Shown: positions 29,519 to 39,262, counted from the first letter of the stretch. The stretch: DNA of 64,000 bases from Sphingomonas bisphenolicum (GCF_024349785.1 NZ_AP018817.1:1581501-1645500), one strand, 5' to 3'. A program made the numbers and translations. The notes: generated by a model not told the origin, from the sequence alone.

Positions 29519-30010
29519 ATGCGCCACCATCTGCTTTTCCTCTCGCTGTTTCTGCTGGCCGCCTGCCAGACGGTGCAGCCGCCGCGAACGGCCGCTTTCA
29601 CCCCGCAACAGGTGGCCGCGCTCCAGCAGCAGGGCTTCGAACCGTCGGGCGACGACTGGCAGTTCGGCATGGCCGACCGGCTGCTCTTCGCTACGGAGGA
29701 AAGCACGCTGATCCCGGACCAGAAAATGGCGATCGGGCGCCTGTCGGCTGTACTGGCCGGGGTCGGCATTCGCGGGGCGCGTGTGGAGGGACATACCGAT
29801 TCGACGGGATCGGCCAGCTATAATGATGCGCTGTCGCTGCGGCGCGCGCAGGCGGTGGCCGATGCGCTGGTCGGCGGCGGCATGGCGCGGCCGGCGATGC
29901 GGGTTGCCGGCATGGGCGCGCGCATACCTGTGCAAAGCAATCGGTCGGCCAGCGGGCGGCGGGAGAATCGCCGCGTGGTCATCATCGTTTCACCCGCCGA
30001 TGCGGGCTGA
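29519..30010 (+). CDS. yfiB: YfiB-like OmpA-family lipoprotein
   Basis: A 163-residue outer-membrane lipoprotein starting at the ATG at 29519; an open frame extends further upstream but runs through yfiN. The lipobox is LLAAC (Cys16). The OmpA/peptidoglycan-binding domain shows VEGHTDSTGSASYNDALSLR, RAQAVADALV and SGRRENRRVVII. In the Pseudomonas model YfiB at the outer membrane sequesters YfiR and so activates YfiN. The order yfiR-yfiN-yfiB is the same as in P. aeruginosa. The stop lies 3 bases from the end of convergent priA. Confidence 0.9.
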   Translation: MRHHLLFLSLFLLAACQTVQPPRTAAFTPQQVAALQQQGFEPSGDDWQFGMADRLLFATEESTLIPDQKMAIGRLSAVLAGVGIRGARVEGHTDSTGSASYNDALSLRRAQAVADALVGGGMARPAMRVAGMGARIPVQSNRSASGRRENRRVVIIVSPADAG

Positions 30011-30013
30011 GCG

Positions 30014-32185
30014 TTACATGAAGCTGTAGGGATCGACGTCCACCGCTACTCTGGTGCCTGATTTCCAGGCCAGATTGCCCAGCCATTCGCGGATCGCCGC
30101 CTGAATGTCCACTGCGCGCGTCGCGTGGATCAGCAGGCGATGACGATGGCGGCCGCGTAGCACGGACAGTGGCGCTGGCGCAGGACCATAGACGCGCATC
30201 CCTTCGATCACCGGCGCCGACTTGCCGATCAGCCGTGCGGTCTGCGCCGCCTCGTCGGCATTCTCGCTGGAAATGATGATCGCGGCGAAGCGGCCGAAGG
30301 GCGGGGCGTTGGCGCGCCGCCTGTTCTCCGTCTCGACCGCGTAGAAGCGCTCGGTATCCCCCTCGATCAGCGATTCGATGACCTCGCTGGTCGGCATCCG
30401 CGTCTGGATGAACACCTTCCCCGGCTTCTCGCCGCGTCCGGCGCGGCCGGCCACCTGCACGATCTGCTGGAAGGTGCGCTCGGCCGCCCGCAGGTCGCCG
30501 CCCTCCAGCCCCAGATCCGCGTCGATGACACCGACCAGCGTCAGGTTGGGGAAATGATAGCCCTTGGTGACCAATTGCGTGCCGACGATGATGTCGATGT
30601 CGCCTGCCTCCACCGACTTCACGAAATCTGCGGCGCGGGCAGGGGAACTCAGCGTATCGGACGTTGCGATGGCGGTGCGCGCCTGCGGCCACAGCGCCTT
30701 CACCTCGTCGGCGATGCGCTCGACGCCGGGGCCGCAGGCGACCAGGCTGTCCTCCTCCTTGCATTCCGGGCAGCGTCGCGGCGCGGGGACGACGTGGCCG
30801 CAATGATGGCAGGCGAGCCGGTGCGTCAGCCGATGCTCGACCATCCAGGCGGTGCAATTGGGGCACTGGAACCGATAGCCGCAATGGCGGCACAAGGTCA
30901 GCGGCGCATAGCCGCGCCGGTTGAGGAAGAGCAGGCTCTGCTCGCCCTTCGCCATCACCTCGTCGATCGCCTTGACCAGAGGCGGCGCGATCCAGCGGCC
31001 GCGCTCGGGCGGGTCTGTCAGCAGGTTGATCCCCTCGATCGTGGGCATCTCCGCCCCGCCATAGCGCGATGGCAGCTTGATCTCCGCATAACGGCCCAGT
31101 TCGACCTGATGCCGCGTCTCGATCGCCGGGGTGGCCGATGCCAGGACGACCGGAAATTTCTCGATCAATCCGCGCATCACCGCGACGTCGCGGGCATGAT
31201 AATGGACGCCGTCTTCCTGCTTGAAGCTGGCCTCATGCGCTTCGTCCACGACGATCAGGCCGAGATTGGGATAGGGCAGGAACAGCGCGGACCGTGCGCC
31301 TACCACCACCTGCGCTTGGCCCGTCGCGATGGCGCGCCACGCCCGCCGCCGCTCGCTCTGGCGCAGGCCGCTATGCCAGTTGACCGGCACCGTGCCGAAC
31401 CGCTTCTCGAACCGTTCCAGAAAGGGTTCGGTCAGCGCGATCTCGGGCAGCAGCACCAGCACCTGCCGGTCGGCCCGGATCGCGGCGGCAATCGCCTCGA
31501 AATAGACCTCCGTCTTGCCCGATCCGGTGACGCCGTCGAGCAGGAAGGGCGCGAAGTCATGCGCCCGTACCGCGTCCGCCATGGTCGTCGCGGCGCTGGT
31601 CTGCGCCTCCGACAATATGGGTTGCGCATGGCCGGGATCGGGCATGGGGAAGGGCGTGTCGACGCTCACCTCCACCGCTTCGAATATGTCCTGCTTGATG
31701 AGGCCGCGGATCACCGCGTCGCTCACCCCGCCGATCATCGCCAGTTCGCGGATCAGCCCCTGCCGCTCGCCGATCCGTTCCAGAGCCTGCGCGCGCTGTT
31801 CGGTCATCCGGTCGGGCGCAGCCCCGGTGGCGCGATACTCGATCACCGTCCGCGCCCCTTCCAGCGCAGCCATGGAGGAGAGCGCCATGCGCAGCACCGC
31901 GGCGGGCGGGGCGAGATAATAGTCCGCCGTCCATTCGATCAGCCGGCGTAGCGGTTCGGGCAAGGGCGGGGCGTCCACCACCTCGACCAGATTGCGCAGT
32001 CGATTGTCGCCCACGGTCTCGACATCGGGAAAGCTTTCCTCTTCCCACACTACGCCGACCAGTTGGCGCGGCCCCAGCGGCGCGACGACGATGCTGCCGG
32101 GCTGCACGGTCATGCCGTGCGGCACGCGATAGTCGAGCGGCCCCAGGGCGGCGTTGAGAATGAGGACACGGGCGCGCGAAGACAT
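30014..32185 (-). CDS. priA: Primosomal protein N' (replication restart helicase)
   Basis: A 723-residue 3'-5' helicase that reloads the replisome at stalled forks. It has an N-terminal 3'-DNA-binding domain (LNAALGPLDYRVPHGMTVQP), the Walker A motif DGVTGSGKTEVYFEAI, a DEAH box (VVDEAHEASFKQEDGVHYHA), zinc-binding cysteines (CRHCGYRFQCPNC, CHHCGH, CPEC) and VQVAGRAGRGEKPGKVFIQT. Complete and normal in length. It ends 3 bases from convergent yfiB, so transcription from the two genes must collide or terminate by other means. Confidence 0.98.
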   Translation of the reverse strand: MSSRARVLILNAALGPLDYRVPHGMTVQPGSIVVAPLGPRQLVGVVWEEESFPDVETVGDNRLRNLVEVVDAPPLPEPLRRLIEWTADYYLAPPAAVLRMALSSMAALEGARTVIEYRATGAAPDRMTEQRAQALERIGERQGLIRELAMIGGVSDAVIRGLIKQDIFEAVEVSVDTPFPMPDPGHAQPILSEAQTSAATTMADAVRAHDFAPFLLDGVTGSGKTEVYFEAIAAAIRADRQVLVLLPEIALTEPFLERFEKRFGTVPVNWHSGLRQSERRRAWRAIATGQAQVVVGARSALFLPYPNLGLIVVDEAHEASFKQEDGVHYHARDVAVMRGLIEKFPVVLASATPAIETRHQVELGRYAEIKLPSRYGGAEMPTIEGINLLTDPPERGRWIAPPLVKAIDEVMAKGEQSLLFLNRRGYAPLTLCRHCGYRFQCPNCTAWMVEHRLTHRLACHHCGHVVPAPRRCPECKEEDSLVACGPGVERIADEVKALWPQARTAIATSDTLSSPARAADFVKSVEAGDIDIIVGTQLVTKGYHFPNLTLVGVIDADLGLEGGDLRAAERTFQQIVQVAGRAGRGEKPGKVFIQTRMPTSEVIESLIEGDTERFYAVETENRRRANAPPFGRFAAIIISSENADEAAQTARLIGKSAPVIEGMRVYGPAPAPLSVLRGRHRHRLLIHATRAVDIQAAIREWLGNLAWKSGTRVAVDVDPYSFM

Positions 32186-32223
32186 GGACCGTCCTTAGCG
32201 CGCCGGGCGCGCCAGGCAAATCG

Positions 32224-32877
32224 TCAGAGCCGCCAGCTCAGCGTCAGCCAGGGAATATGGGCGACCGTATCGGGCCGTCCGTCGCGAAAATTCTGCTGGC
32301 GCATATAGAGCAATTGCGCGTCCACGGTCCTGGCGATCGGATGGCGCAGGCCGACCTGGTTGCGCATCGTCGCCAGTCCGGTCTGGTCGTTCGGCCGTGC
32401 GCGGTTGAGGTGGAAGAAGATTTCGGTCGCTGCGATCACCGTCCATCGCTTCGCCCGGTCGATCGGCGCCGCCACCTGCACCCTCTGGCGCAGCCGCCAG
32501 CTCGCATGGTCGGCATTGTCGAAGAAACGCTGCTCGATCCGGGTTCGGCTCGTCCAGATGCCGCTGGCCAGCGTCGCCTGCTGGAACAGGCGCATTTCCT
32601 GGTCCACCTCGCTGCGCAGATAGGCGATGCCGCCGCCCAGTTGGAGCGCGGGGGTTATCCTGTGGTCGATGACGACACGGGCGAGAAACTGTTCGCCGCC
32701 GCTCTTGCCGTCAGACCGCAGGCGCTGGCTCGAATCAATGGTGATGATGTTCGACTCGCCCGCATGAAAGATCGCCTGTTCGGTGCTCCATGCCTGTGTT
32801 TCTTCCGTCGCCGCTCCCGCCGGCGAAGCGCCCAGCACGCCCAGGGGAATCGTCAGCAAACGGGCGGCGCGTTTCAT
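32224..32877 (-). CDS. DUF2490 outer-membrane barrel protein
   Basis: A 217-residue protein from the ATG at 32877, whose signal peptide is [21 protein letters not shown]. The mature chain alternates polar and hydrophobic residues as in a small beta-barrel ([53 protein letters not shown]) and ends in WLTLSWRL. The DUF2490 family has no known function. The gene lies 39 bases upstream of priA on the same strand and has no other obvious partner. Divergent transaldolase starts 132 bases away. Confidence 0.78.
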   Translation of the reverse strand: MKRAARLLTIPLGVLGASPAGAATEETQAWSTEQAIFHAGESNIITIDSSQRLRSDGKSGGEQFLARVVIDHRITPALQLGGGIAYLRSEVDQEMRLFQQATLASGIWTSRTRIEQRFFDNADHASWRLRQRVQVAAPIDRAKRWTVIAATEIFFHLNRARPNDQTGLATMRNQVGLRHPIARTVDAQLLYMRQQNFRDGRPDTVAHIPWLTLSWRL

Positions 32878-33008
32878 GCTCGGTCCTTTGGAAAGGTGCG
32901 TCGGCCTTAGTCGCGCCCGGCAGGCGATGCAATTCATGCCGCCGGCATGGTGAATCCGGTCGCCAGCCGCTAAAGGAGCGCGATTCGCCCTATCCCCGGA
33001 GTCCCCCC

Positions 33009-33662
33009 ATGAAATTCTTCGTCGACACTGCCGACACCGCCGAAATCCGTGAACTGGCCGCCACCGGCCTGCTGGACGGCGTCACCACCAACCCGTCGCT
33101 GATCCATAAATCGGGCCGCAAGTTCCTGGAAGTGGTCGAGGAAATCTGCGGTATCGTCGACGGCCCGGTGTCGGCCGAAGTCGTCGCGCTCGACCATGAG
33201 ACGATGATGAAGGAAGCCGCCGTGTTGCGGAAGATCGCCGACAATGTCTGCATCAAGGTGCCGCTGACGATAGATGGCCTCAAGACCTGCAAGGCGCTGA
33301 CCGACGATGGCGTGCTGGTCAATGTCACGCTCTGCTTCTCGGCCAACCAGGCACTGCTGGCGGCAAAGGCCGGCGCAAGCTTCATCTCGCCCTTCGTCGG
33401 CCGCCATGACGATAATGGTTTCGACGGCATGGCGCTGATCCAGGATATCCGCCTGATCTACGACAATTACGGCTTCGACACCGAAATTCTGGTCGCGTCG
33501 GTTCGCCACCCCATCCATGTTCTGGAAGCCGCCCGTATCGGCGCGGACGTGATGACCGCGCCGCCCGCCGTCATCAAGATGCTGTCCAAGCATGTGCTGA
33601 CCGACAAGGGTCTCGAAGGCTTCGCCGCCGACTGGGCCAAGACCGGGCAGACCATCCTCTGA
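33009..33662 (+). CDS. Transaldolase-like protein (fructose-6-phosphate aldolase family)
   Basis: A 217-residue small-type transaldolase. [20 protein letters not shown] is the classic opening. The Schiff-base lysine lies in [40 protein letters not shown] and SPFVGRHDD are also conserved, as is [19 protein letters not shown]. The chain length and [14 protein letters not shown] fit the TalC/FSA group, which can act in the non-oxidative pentose phosphate pathway. The start is the ATG at 33009. A terminator follows at once. Confidence 0.95.
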   Translation: MKFFVDTADTAEIRELAATGLLDGVTTNPSLIHKSGRKFLEVVEEICGIVDGPVSAEVVALDHETMMKEAAVLRKIADNVCIKVPLTIDGLKTCKALTDDGVLVNVTLCFSANQALLAAKAGASFISPFVGRHDDNGFDGMALIQDIRLIYDNYGFDTEILVASVRHPIHVLEAARIGADVMTAPPAVIKMLSKHVLTDKGLEGFAADWAKTGQTIL

Positions 33663-33669
33663 CTTGTCC

Positions 33670-33697
33670 GGCCGGGGGCAGGAACCTGCGCCCGGCC
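33670..33697 (+). terminator. Terminator after the transaldolase gene
   Basis: Stem GGCCGGG-(G)-GCAGG with CCTGC-(G)-CCCGGCC, containing one G:G internal mismatch and a 2-base loop, starting 7 bases past the stop codon. A T-rich stretch (CATTCATTCT) follows. Confidence 0.65.
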
Positions 33698-33729
33698 CAT
33701 TCATTCTCCTTGGGTAAAGGAGATGGGCG

Positions 33730-34071
33730 ATGTTCGTCGCGGTCTATTGGTGGCGGGTCCATCCCGGCAAGGAGGATCAGTTCTGCGCAGCCTGGCGGCG
33801 TGGCACCGACTTGATCCGGGAAAAATATGGCAGCTACGGTTCCCGGCTGCATCGCGACGCCGACGGTCGTTTCGTCGGCTATGCCGAATGGCCTGACGAG
33901 ACGACCTGGCGGGCGGCATTCGAGCAGAAGATGATCTACGACGATCCCGCGACGCGGGCCGCGTTCGTCGATGCCATCGCCGAGGTGCCTGCGGACGCCG
34001 ATCCGATTTTCACGATGACAGTCGTTGACGACCGGCTGGTGCGCCGCGTCGACGCCGAACAGGTAGACTAG
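33730..34071 (+). CDS. Antibiotic-biosynthesis-monooxygenase-like (ABM) domain protein
   Basis: A 113-residue protein of the dimeric ferredoxin-like alpha/beta-barrel fold: MFVAVYWWRVHPGKEDQFCA starts the first strand and helix, and GSRLHRDADGRFVGYAEWPD fits the second strand. Such ABM-domain proteins may be monooxygenases or heme-degrading enzymes, but many are uncharacterised. The start at 33730 has AAAGGAG upstream. A tiny membrane-protein frame begins 4 bases after its stop and may be co-translated. Confidence 0.8.
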   Translation: MFVAVYWWRVHPGKEDQFCAAWRRGTDLIREKYGSYGSRLHRDADGRFVGYAEWPDETTWRAAFEQKMIYDDPATRAAFVDAIAEVPADADPIFTMTVVDDRLVRRVDAEQVD

Positions 34072-34074
34072 CCG

Positions 34075-34167
34075 ATGCGCGATCCAGACAAGCCCGATTT
34101 TGGTTTCTTTTGGTTTGCCCTGCTGCTCACCATATTCGGCCTGCTATTCATGATGTTCTACCGCTGA
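34075..34167 (+). CDS. Small (30-residue) membrane protein
   Basis: An ATG at 34075, directly after the stop of the ABM gene (spacing 3 bases), opens a 30-codon frame: MRDPDKPDFG, then a hydrophobic stretch FFWFALLLTIFGLLFMMFYR. That is a charged cytoplasmic start, one membrane span and a basic end, ordinary for small bacterial membrane proteins. No family is recognised. The hydrophobic composition and the tight spacing argue that it is a gene rather than chance. It ends just before the tRNA gene on the other strand. Confidence 0.55.
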   Translation: MRDPDKPDFGFFWFALLLTIFGLLFMMFYR

Positions 34168-34170
34168 ATA

Positions 34171-34247
34171 TGGCGACCCCGGCTGGATTCGAACCAGCGA
34201 CCATTCGCTTAGAAGGCGAATGCTCTATCCAACTGAGCTACGGGGCC
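34171..34247 (-). tRNA. tRNA-Arg (anticodon TCT)
   Basis: Reading leftward from 34247 the sequence folds as a complete 77-base tRNA. The acceptor stem GGCCCCG pairs with CGGGGTC (one G:U). The D-arm is GCTCAGTTGGATAGAGC. The anticodon stem TTCGC/GCGAA has the loop CTTCTAA, giving anticodon TCT at 34211-34213, which reads AGA. The T-arm is GCTGG-TTCGAAT-CCAGC. The discriminator is G and CCA is encoded. The arginine assignment follows from the anticodon. Confidence 0.95.
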
Positions 34248-34347
34248 ATGCGGATGCCGCGATAGCGGGCGGGAATGCAGCTTGCAACAGGGCGGCTTGC
34301 AACAGGAGGGCTTGCCCGGCCGACTTGCAATCATCCAACCACGCGAT

Positions 34348-35079
34348 ATGCAGTATCGCATGGACAATGGGGCGGTTCACAAGGTCGATGCAGCGGCGCT
34401 GGGCGCACGGCCGCTGCGCTATTACGACTTTTTCATGGCGGCGTTCGTTGCCATCCTGCTTCTTTCCAATCTGATCGGCGCGGCCAAGCTCTCGACGCTG
34501 GGCGGCTTCACCTTCGGCGCCGGCATCCTCTTTTTTCCGCTGGGTTATGTTATCGGCGACGTGCTGACGGAGGTCTATGGCTATGCCCGCGCCCGCCGCT
34601 GCGTCTGGGCGGGGTTCGGCGCGATGCTGTTCATGGCGTTGATGAGCTGGGTGGTCGTCGCGCTGCCGCCCGCGGATGGCTGGCCCGACCAGAAAGCCTA
34701 TGAGGCGGTGTTTGGCAGTACGTGGCGCATCGTCTTCGCTTCGCTCGTGGCCTTCTGGGCGGGTGAACTGGCCAACAGCTTCGTCCTTGCCCGTATGAAG
34801 CTGCTGACGCAGGGTCGGCATTTGTGGATGCGGACCATCGGCTCCACCGTCATCGGGCAAGGTGTGGACAGCCTGCTCTTCTACCCGCTGGCTTTCTGGG
34901 GCGACTGGAGCAATGCGCAGGTGCTGACGGTTATGGTCACCAACTGGGCGATGAAGGTCGGCTGGGAAGCGGTACTCACGCCGGTCACCTATATGGTGGT
35001 CAACGGCCTCAAGCGGCGCGAGGGGCTGGACGTCTATGACAGCGGCACCAACTTCACGCCCTTCCGCACCCGCCTCTGA
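34348..35079 (+). CDS. yhhQ: Queuosine precursor transporter YhhQ
   Basis: Inner-membrane protein of the YhhQ/DUF165 family, which takes up preQ0/preQ1 for tRNA queuosine synthesis. Diagnostic are FVAILLLSNLIGAAKLSTLG, FPLGYVIGDVLTEVYGYARA, RIVFASLVAFWAGELANSFV and VIGQGVDSLLFYPLAFWG. Six spans fit the family. The start is uncertain: ATGs at 34348 and 34360 are the best, while the open frame extends to 34282 through a region holding a duplicated CTTGCAACAGG. About 243 residues. Confidence 0.93.
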   Translation: MQYRMDNGAVHKVDAAALGARPLRYYDFFMAAFVAILLLSNLIGAAKLSTLGGFTFGAGILFFPLGYVIGDVLTEVYGYARARRCVWAGFGAMLFMALMSWVVVALPPADGWPDQKAYEAVFGSTWRIVFASLVAFWAGELANSFVLARMKLLTQGRHLWMRTIGSTVIGQGVDSLLFYPLAFWGDWSNAQVLTVMVTNWAMKVGWEAVLTPVTYMVVNGLKRREGLDVYDSGTNFTPFRTRL

Positions 35080-35139
35080 ATTTTACGACTGCGCGGCGGC
35101 GTAATCACCTGTTTACCATTTTCCGTGCAAGAGCGGACG

Positions 35140-36123
35140 ATGAGCAGGCAGTCGCACCGACAGTTCACGGGAACATTTTCAGGCAAATCTTTTTCCACGT
35201 CGGTGCCGGCTCCTTCGGCGCCGGCTCAGGTCGTGGGGGTGGACGGGCAGATCGCCGCTGCTCTCGCACTGGAGCAGCGCCGGTTCGAGGCGACCTTTCT
35301 TCATGCACCGGTCGGCATCGCCCATGTGGGGCTTGATGGCGCTTTCCTGCTCGTCAATCCGCGTTTCTGCGAAATCAGCGGCTATGACGCGGAAACGCTG
35401 ATCCGCACCGGATTCCAGCAGATCACCCATCCGGACGATCTCCATGCGGACGAGGCGCTGCTGGCGCGGCTCAACGCCGGCGAATTGCCGCGTTACGCGA
35501 TGGAAAAACGCTATATCCGTGCCGATGGAACGATCATCTGGATCAACCTGACGGTCGCGATGGTGCGTGACGATGATGATCGCCCCGAACTCTATGTGGC
35601 GGTGATAGAGGATATGTCGGACCTGCGGCAGGCCAGTTTCGAGGCGATGCATGATCCGCTGACCGGCCTTCTCAATCGCCGGGGGTTCGCGTGCCGGGCC
35701 AAGGATGTGCTGGCCCATGCGGCGCACGCCCGGCTGAGCACCAGCTTGCTGTTCCTGGACCTCGACGGGTTCAAGCAGTTGAACGACGGTCAGGGCCATG
35801 CCGCGGGCGACGGCTGCCTGACCGATATCGCCCAGTTGCTGAAGGCGCAGGCCGACGCGGGCGATGTCGTCGCGCGGATCGGTGGCGACGAATTTCTGGT
35901 CCTGCTGGCGGATCGGGACGCGCAGGCGGTACAGGCCTTTGGCGAGGACGCACGGCAGGCGCTTGCATCCTATGGCATGGGCGTCAGCGGCAGCTTCGGC
36001 CTCGTCACCGTCGACACACCCGATCCGGCCGATCTCGACCGGCTGATTGCCTGCGCCGACGACGCGATGCGTGCGGCCAAGCGCGCCGGCAAGAATCAGG
36101 TCTGCACCGCCGCCTTCATCTGA
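35140..36123 (+). CDS. PAS-GGDEF diguanylate cyclase
   Basis: About 327 residues. An N-terminal Ser/Thr-rich stretch is followed by a PAS domain ([40 protein letters not shown]), a PAC segment ([20 protein letters not shown]) and a GGDEF domain with [35 protein letters not shown] and [11 protein letters not shown]. The catalytic signature is intact; no membrane span is seen, so it is cytoplasmic. An I-site RxxD is not obvious. The start is ATG at 35140; GTG at 35125 is a rival. This is the second c-di-GMP synthase in the window. Confidence 0.92.
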   Translation: MSRQSHRQFTGTFSGKSFSTSVPAPSAPAQVVGVDGQIAAALALEQRRFEATFLHAPVGIAHVGLDGAFLLVNPRFCEISGYDAETLIRTGFQQITHPDDLHADEALLARLNAGELPRYAMEKRYIRADGTIIWINLTVAMVRDDDDRPELYVAVIEDMSDLRQASFEAMHDPLTGLLNRRGFACRAKDVLAHAAHARLSTSLLFLDLDGFKQLNDGQGHAAGDGCLTDIAQLLKAQADAGDVVARIGGDEFLVLLADRDAQAVQAFGEDARQALASYGMGVSGSFGLVTVDTPDPADLDRLIACADDAMRAAKRAGKNQVCTAAFI

Positions 36124-36871
36124 CGGCCGCGGCGGGATAGGTCGCCTGCACGAAATATAGTCCGTCCGGCGGGGCGTTGAGGCCCAGCGCCGCCCGATCC
36201 CTGGCCTCCAGTGCGGCGCGCAGATCCCCTGCACTCCATCGCCCCATGCCGACCATCGCCAGGCACCCGACCATCGATCGCACCTGGTGATGAAGGAAGG
36301 AGCGCGCCGCCGCGTGGATCGCGATCCGGTCGCCGTCGCGTTCGACATCCAGCCGGTCGAGCGACTTGACCGGGCTTTGCGCCTGGCAATGGGCCGACCG
36401 GAATGTGGTGAAGTCGTGCCGCCCCACCAGTATCTGCGCTGCATCCTGCATCGCCGGCACATCGAGCGGCTGGATCACCCGCCACGCCAGTCCTTGCTCG
36501 AAGGTCAGCGGCGCACGGCGGTTGGCGATCCGATAGACATAGGACCGACCGATACAGGAAAAGCGCGCATGCCAGTCGTCGGCGACCGGCTGGCACGCCA
36601 GGATGGCGACCGGATGGGGCCGCATCCTGGCGTTGATCGCCTCCATCAGCCGAAAGGGCGCGATGACCTTGTCGATCTCCGCATGGGCGCGCATGGCCAG
36701 GCCGTGGACGCCCGCATCGGTGCGACCGGCGGCATGGATCACGGCGCGCTCGCCCGTCACGGCGAAGATCGCGTCCTCGATCGTCTGCTGCACGCTGGGG
36801 CCATGGGCCTGGCGCTGCCAGCCCATGAAGGGGCGGCCGTCAAATTCGACGGTGAAGGCGAACCGGGTCAT
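36116..36871 (-). CDS. truA: tRNA pseudouridine(38-40) synthase
   Basis: TruA converts uridines 38-40 in the anticodon arm of many tRNAs. The 251-residue protein shows [20 protein letters not shown], the catalytic aspartate in [26 protein letters not shown], and [20 protein letters not shown] near the end, all as expected. It lies downstream of fmt with a repeat in the 72-base gap. The stop overlaps the end of the convergent cyclase gene by 8 bases. Confidence 0.97.
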   Translation of the reverse strand: MTRFAFTVEFDGRPFMGWQRQAHGPSVQQTIEDAIFAVTGERAVIHAAGRTDAGVHGLAMRAHAEIDKVIAPFRLMEAINARMRPHPVAILACQPVADDWHARFSCIGRSYVYRIANRRAPLTFEQGLAWRVIQPLDVPAMQDAAQILVGRHDFTTFRSAHCQAQSPVKSLDRLDVERDGDRIAIHAAARSFLHHQVRSMVGCLAMVGMGRWSAGDLRAALEARDRAALGLNAPPDGLYFVQATYPAAAVR

Positions 36872-36880
36872 ATCCCGCCT

Positions 36881-36935
36881 CCGTTCGTTTCGAGCGAAGT
36901 CGAGAAACGTTTCCCGACACGCCCGAACCGAACGG
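36881..36935. repeat. Dispersed repeat between fmt and truA
   Basis: Begins CCGTTCGTTTCGAGCGAAGT and ends GAACCGAACGG, so the CCGTTCG ends are inverted. An inner palindrome CGTTTC..GAAACG pairs around TCGAGCGAAGTCGA. From memory, this TTCGAGCGAAGTCGAGAAACG core is one of the commonest intergenic repeats of sphingomonads. Confidence 0.75.
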
Positions 36936-36943
36936 CGTTCCCC

Positions 36944-37852
36944 TTATCCATCCACCCGGCTCCCCGCCGGCATATCGTATCCGCGCAACAATTCGCCGGG
37001 CGACATCGCCGCCTTGCCCGCGCGCTGGATCAGCGTCGGGCGGATCGAGTCATGGCCGCAGCCGATCAGCAGGCTGTCGTCCAGCAAATCTCCCGGCATT
37101 CCGGCATGATGCTCGACATGAGCGGCGAGAATGCGGAAGCGTTCGCCGCGATATTCGAAAAAGGCGCCGGGGAAGGGGTTGAAGGCGCGCACCTGTCGTT
37201 CGACCTGATGGGCGGCGCGGCTGAAATCGATCCGCGCCTCCGCCTTGTCGATCTTCGACGCATAGGTGACGCCCTCTTCCGGCTGGGGCATGGGGGGATG
37301 CTGCGCAATGTCGTCCAGCACCTCGACCATCAGTTCCGCGCCCGCCTGCGCCAGTTCGGCGGTCAGCAGGCCTGCGGTCTTGTCCTCGACCGGCGTCACA
37401 TGTTTGGCGCGCATCGGTCCGGTGTCCAGGCCCGCTTCCATGTCCATGATCGTCACGCCAGTGACATTGTCGCCCGACAGGATCGCCCGCTGGATGGGCG
37501 CCGCGCCGCGCCAGCGCGGCAGCAGCGAGGCGTGGATGTTCATGCAGCCATGGCGCGGCGCGTCCAGCACGGCGCGCGGAAGAATAAGGCCATAGGCCGC
37601 GACCACCGCGACATCGGCGTTCAGGGCGGCGAAGGCGGCCTGCACGGCGCCGTCCTTCAGCGACGCGGGCGTGCGGACCTCTATCCCCATCTCCTCGGCG
37701 CGGGCGTGGACGGGGGAGGGGCGCAACGCCTTGCCGCGGCCGGCGGGGCGGGGCGGCTGGCTGTAGACCGCGACGATGGCATGACCCGCCTTCGCCAGCG
37801 CGTCGAGCGCCGGAACGGCGAAATCGGGGGTGCCCATATAGATGATACGCAT
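36944..37852 (-). CDS. fmt: Methionyl-tRNA formyltransferase
   Basis: Fmt formylates the initiator Met-t[23 protein letters not shown] opens the formyl transferase fold; [20 protein letters not shown] and the signature [20 protein letters not shown] carry the catalytic Asn-His and the SLLPxxRG loop; [17 protein letters not shown] follows. The C-terminal OB-like domain is present. Length (302) is normal. Unlike many genomes, the deformylase gene def is not in the same operon but lies beyond recR on the other strand. Confidence 0.97.
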   Translation of the reverse strand: MRIIYMGTPDFAVPALDALAKAGHAIVAVYSQPPRPAGRGKALRPSPVHARAEEMGIEVRTPASLKDGAVQAAFAALNADVAVVAAYGLILPRAVLDAPRHGCMNIHASLLPRWRGAAPIQRAILSGDNVTGVTIMDMEAGLDTGPMRAKHVTPVEDKTAGLLTAELAQAGAELMVEVLDDIAQHPPMPQPEEGVTYASKIDKAEARIDFSRAAHQVERQVRAFNPFPGAFFEYRGERFRILAAHVEHHAGMPGDLLDDSLLIGCGHDSIRPTLIQRAGKAAMSPGELLRGYDMPAGSRVDG

Positions 37853-37905
37853 AGCGGATGCTCAAACCCCTTGTCTCTCCCGGTTGCAACCCCTTATCTT
37901 ATGAT

Positions 37906-38502
37906 ATGGCTTCACCTGAAATCGAGACGCTGACCCAGGCGCTGTCCCGCCTGCCTGGCCTTGGCCCCCGTTCGGCCCGGCGGGCCGTGCTGCACCTGCT
38001 GAAAAAGCGGGAGGGCGCGATGGAGCCGCTGCTGCGCGCGCTGGAGGCGGTGAACGAACGGCTGGTCAACTGCCACATCTGCGGCAATGTCGATACGGTC
38101 GATCCCTGCGGCATCTGCGCCGATCCGCGGCGCGACGCTCGCGCGCTGTGCGTGGTGGAGGATGTCGCGGACCTGTGGGCGCTCGACAAGTCGCGCCTCT
38201 TTCCCGGGCGCTTCCATGTGCTGGGCGGGCGGTTGTCCGCGCTGGAGGGGGTGCGACCCGAAGACCTGACCATCGATGCGCTGGTCGCACGGCTGGAGCC
38301 GGGCGGCGTGGACGAGGTGGTGCTGGCGATGAACGCGACGCTGGAGGGACAGACCACCGCCCATTATCTGGCCGAACGGCTGGAGCGCTTTCCCATCCGC
38401 CTGACCCAGCTCGCCCATGGCGTGCCGGTCGGCGGTGAGCTGGATTATCTGGACGAAGGCACGCTGGCCCAGGCGCTGCGGGCGCGGCGGCCGGTGGGCT
38501 AG
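37906..38502 (+). CDS. recR: Recombination mediator RecR
   Basis: RecR, with RecF/RecO, loads RecA on gapped DNA. The 198-residue protein starts at ATG 37906 ([20 protein letters not shown]). It has a helix-hairpin-helix ([19 protein letters not shown]), a Cys4 zinc finger ([16 protein letters not shown]) and a Toprim domain ([37 protein letters not shown]). The divergent fmt starts 53 bases away, so the two may share a promoter region. No dnaX or YbaB gene is nearby, unlike in many bacteria. Confidence 0.96.
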   Translation: MASPEIETLTQALSRLPGLGPRSARRAVLHLLKKREGAMEPLLRALEAVNERLVNCHICGNVDTVDPCGICADPRRDARALCVVEDVADLWALDKSRLFPGRFHVLGGRLSALEGVRPEDLTIDALVARLEPGGVDEVVLAMNATLEGQTTAHYLAERLERFPIRLTQLAHGVPVGGELDYLDEGTLAQALRARRPVG

Positions 38503-38731
38503 GGTGAACAAGGATCTTATGTCCTACAGGTGCATTTTGCTATACTCAGGCAAGCGGGGCCACGACGTGATTTATGGTTTAATGTCCTATTCTTGATCGG
38601 ATATTTCAAGATGGGCGGGAAATGTGCGAAGTTAAGTCCCATCCGGGCGCTTACCCTGCGTCGCGGTCGAAGGCGCGTCTCTATCCGCCCGCTGGCTTGA
38701 AATATCGCGCCGTTCCATCTATGTTCGACAT

Positions 38732-39262
38732 ATGGCAATCCTACCGATCCTTGAGGCGCCCGACCCGCGCCTGCGCACGATTTCGACCCCCGTCGATGCG
38801 ATCGACGACGATCTGCAACGGCTGATCGACGACATGTTCGAAACGATGTACGACGCGCCGGGCATCGGTCTGGCCGCGATCCAGGTCGGCGTCCCCAAGC
38901 GGGTGCTGGTGATCGATCTGCAGGAACCCGAATCCGACGAAGAAGACGCCAAGCCGGTCAAGAAGCCGATGGTCTTCATCAACCCGGAGATTCTCAAGGG
39001 TTCGGAAGAATTGTCCGTTTATCAGGAGGGCTGCCTGTCGGTCCCCGATCAATATGCCGAGGTGGAGCGCCCCGCGGTGATCCGCGCCAGTTGGATGGAC
39101 CGCGACGGTCGCATTCATGAGGAGCAGCTCGAAGGCCTGCTGGCCACCTGCCTGCAGCATGAGCTGGACCATCTGGAAGGGGTGCTGTTCATCGATCATC
39201 TGTCGCGCCTGAAACGAGACATGCTGCTCAAGAAACTGAACAAGGCCCGCCGCGCAGCCTGA
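38732..39262 (+). CDS. def: Peptide deformylase
   Basis: Iron/zinc metalloenzyme removing N-formyl groups from nascent proteins. All three motifs are present: [10 protein letters not shown] (residues 44-53), EGCLSVP with metal ligand Cys101, and HELDH with His143, Glu144 and His147. The 176-residue size is normal. The 229-base region upstream (38503-38731) is AT-richer than its surroundings and includes TTTTGCTATACT near 38535, a possible extended -10 element; otherwise I see no gene in it. Confidence 0.97.
   Translation: MAILPILEAPDPRLRTISTPVDAIDDDLQRLIDDMFETMYDAPGIGLAAIQVGVPKRVLVIDLQEPESDEEDAKPVKKPMVFINPEILKGSEELSVYQEGCLSVPDQYAEVERPAVIRASWMDRDGRIHEEQLEGLLATCLQHELDHLEGVLFIDHLSRLKRDMLLKKLNKARRAA

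Noticed and set aside
34171..34247. tRNA gene as an integration site for a genomic island.
   Set aside because: No integrase, no partial tRNA repeat and ordinary core genes on both sides.
34262..34347. Longer YhhQ start or a separate small gene using the duplicated CTTGCAACAGG segment.
   Set aside because: The duplicated segment has no conserved protein character, and the AGGAGG there is too close to the only in-frame TTG.
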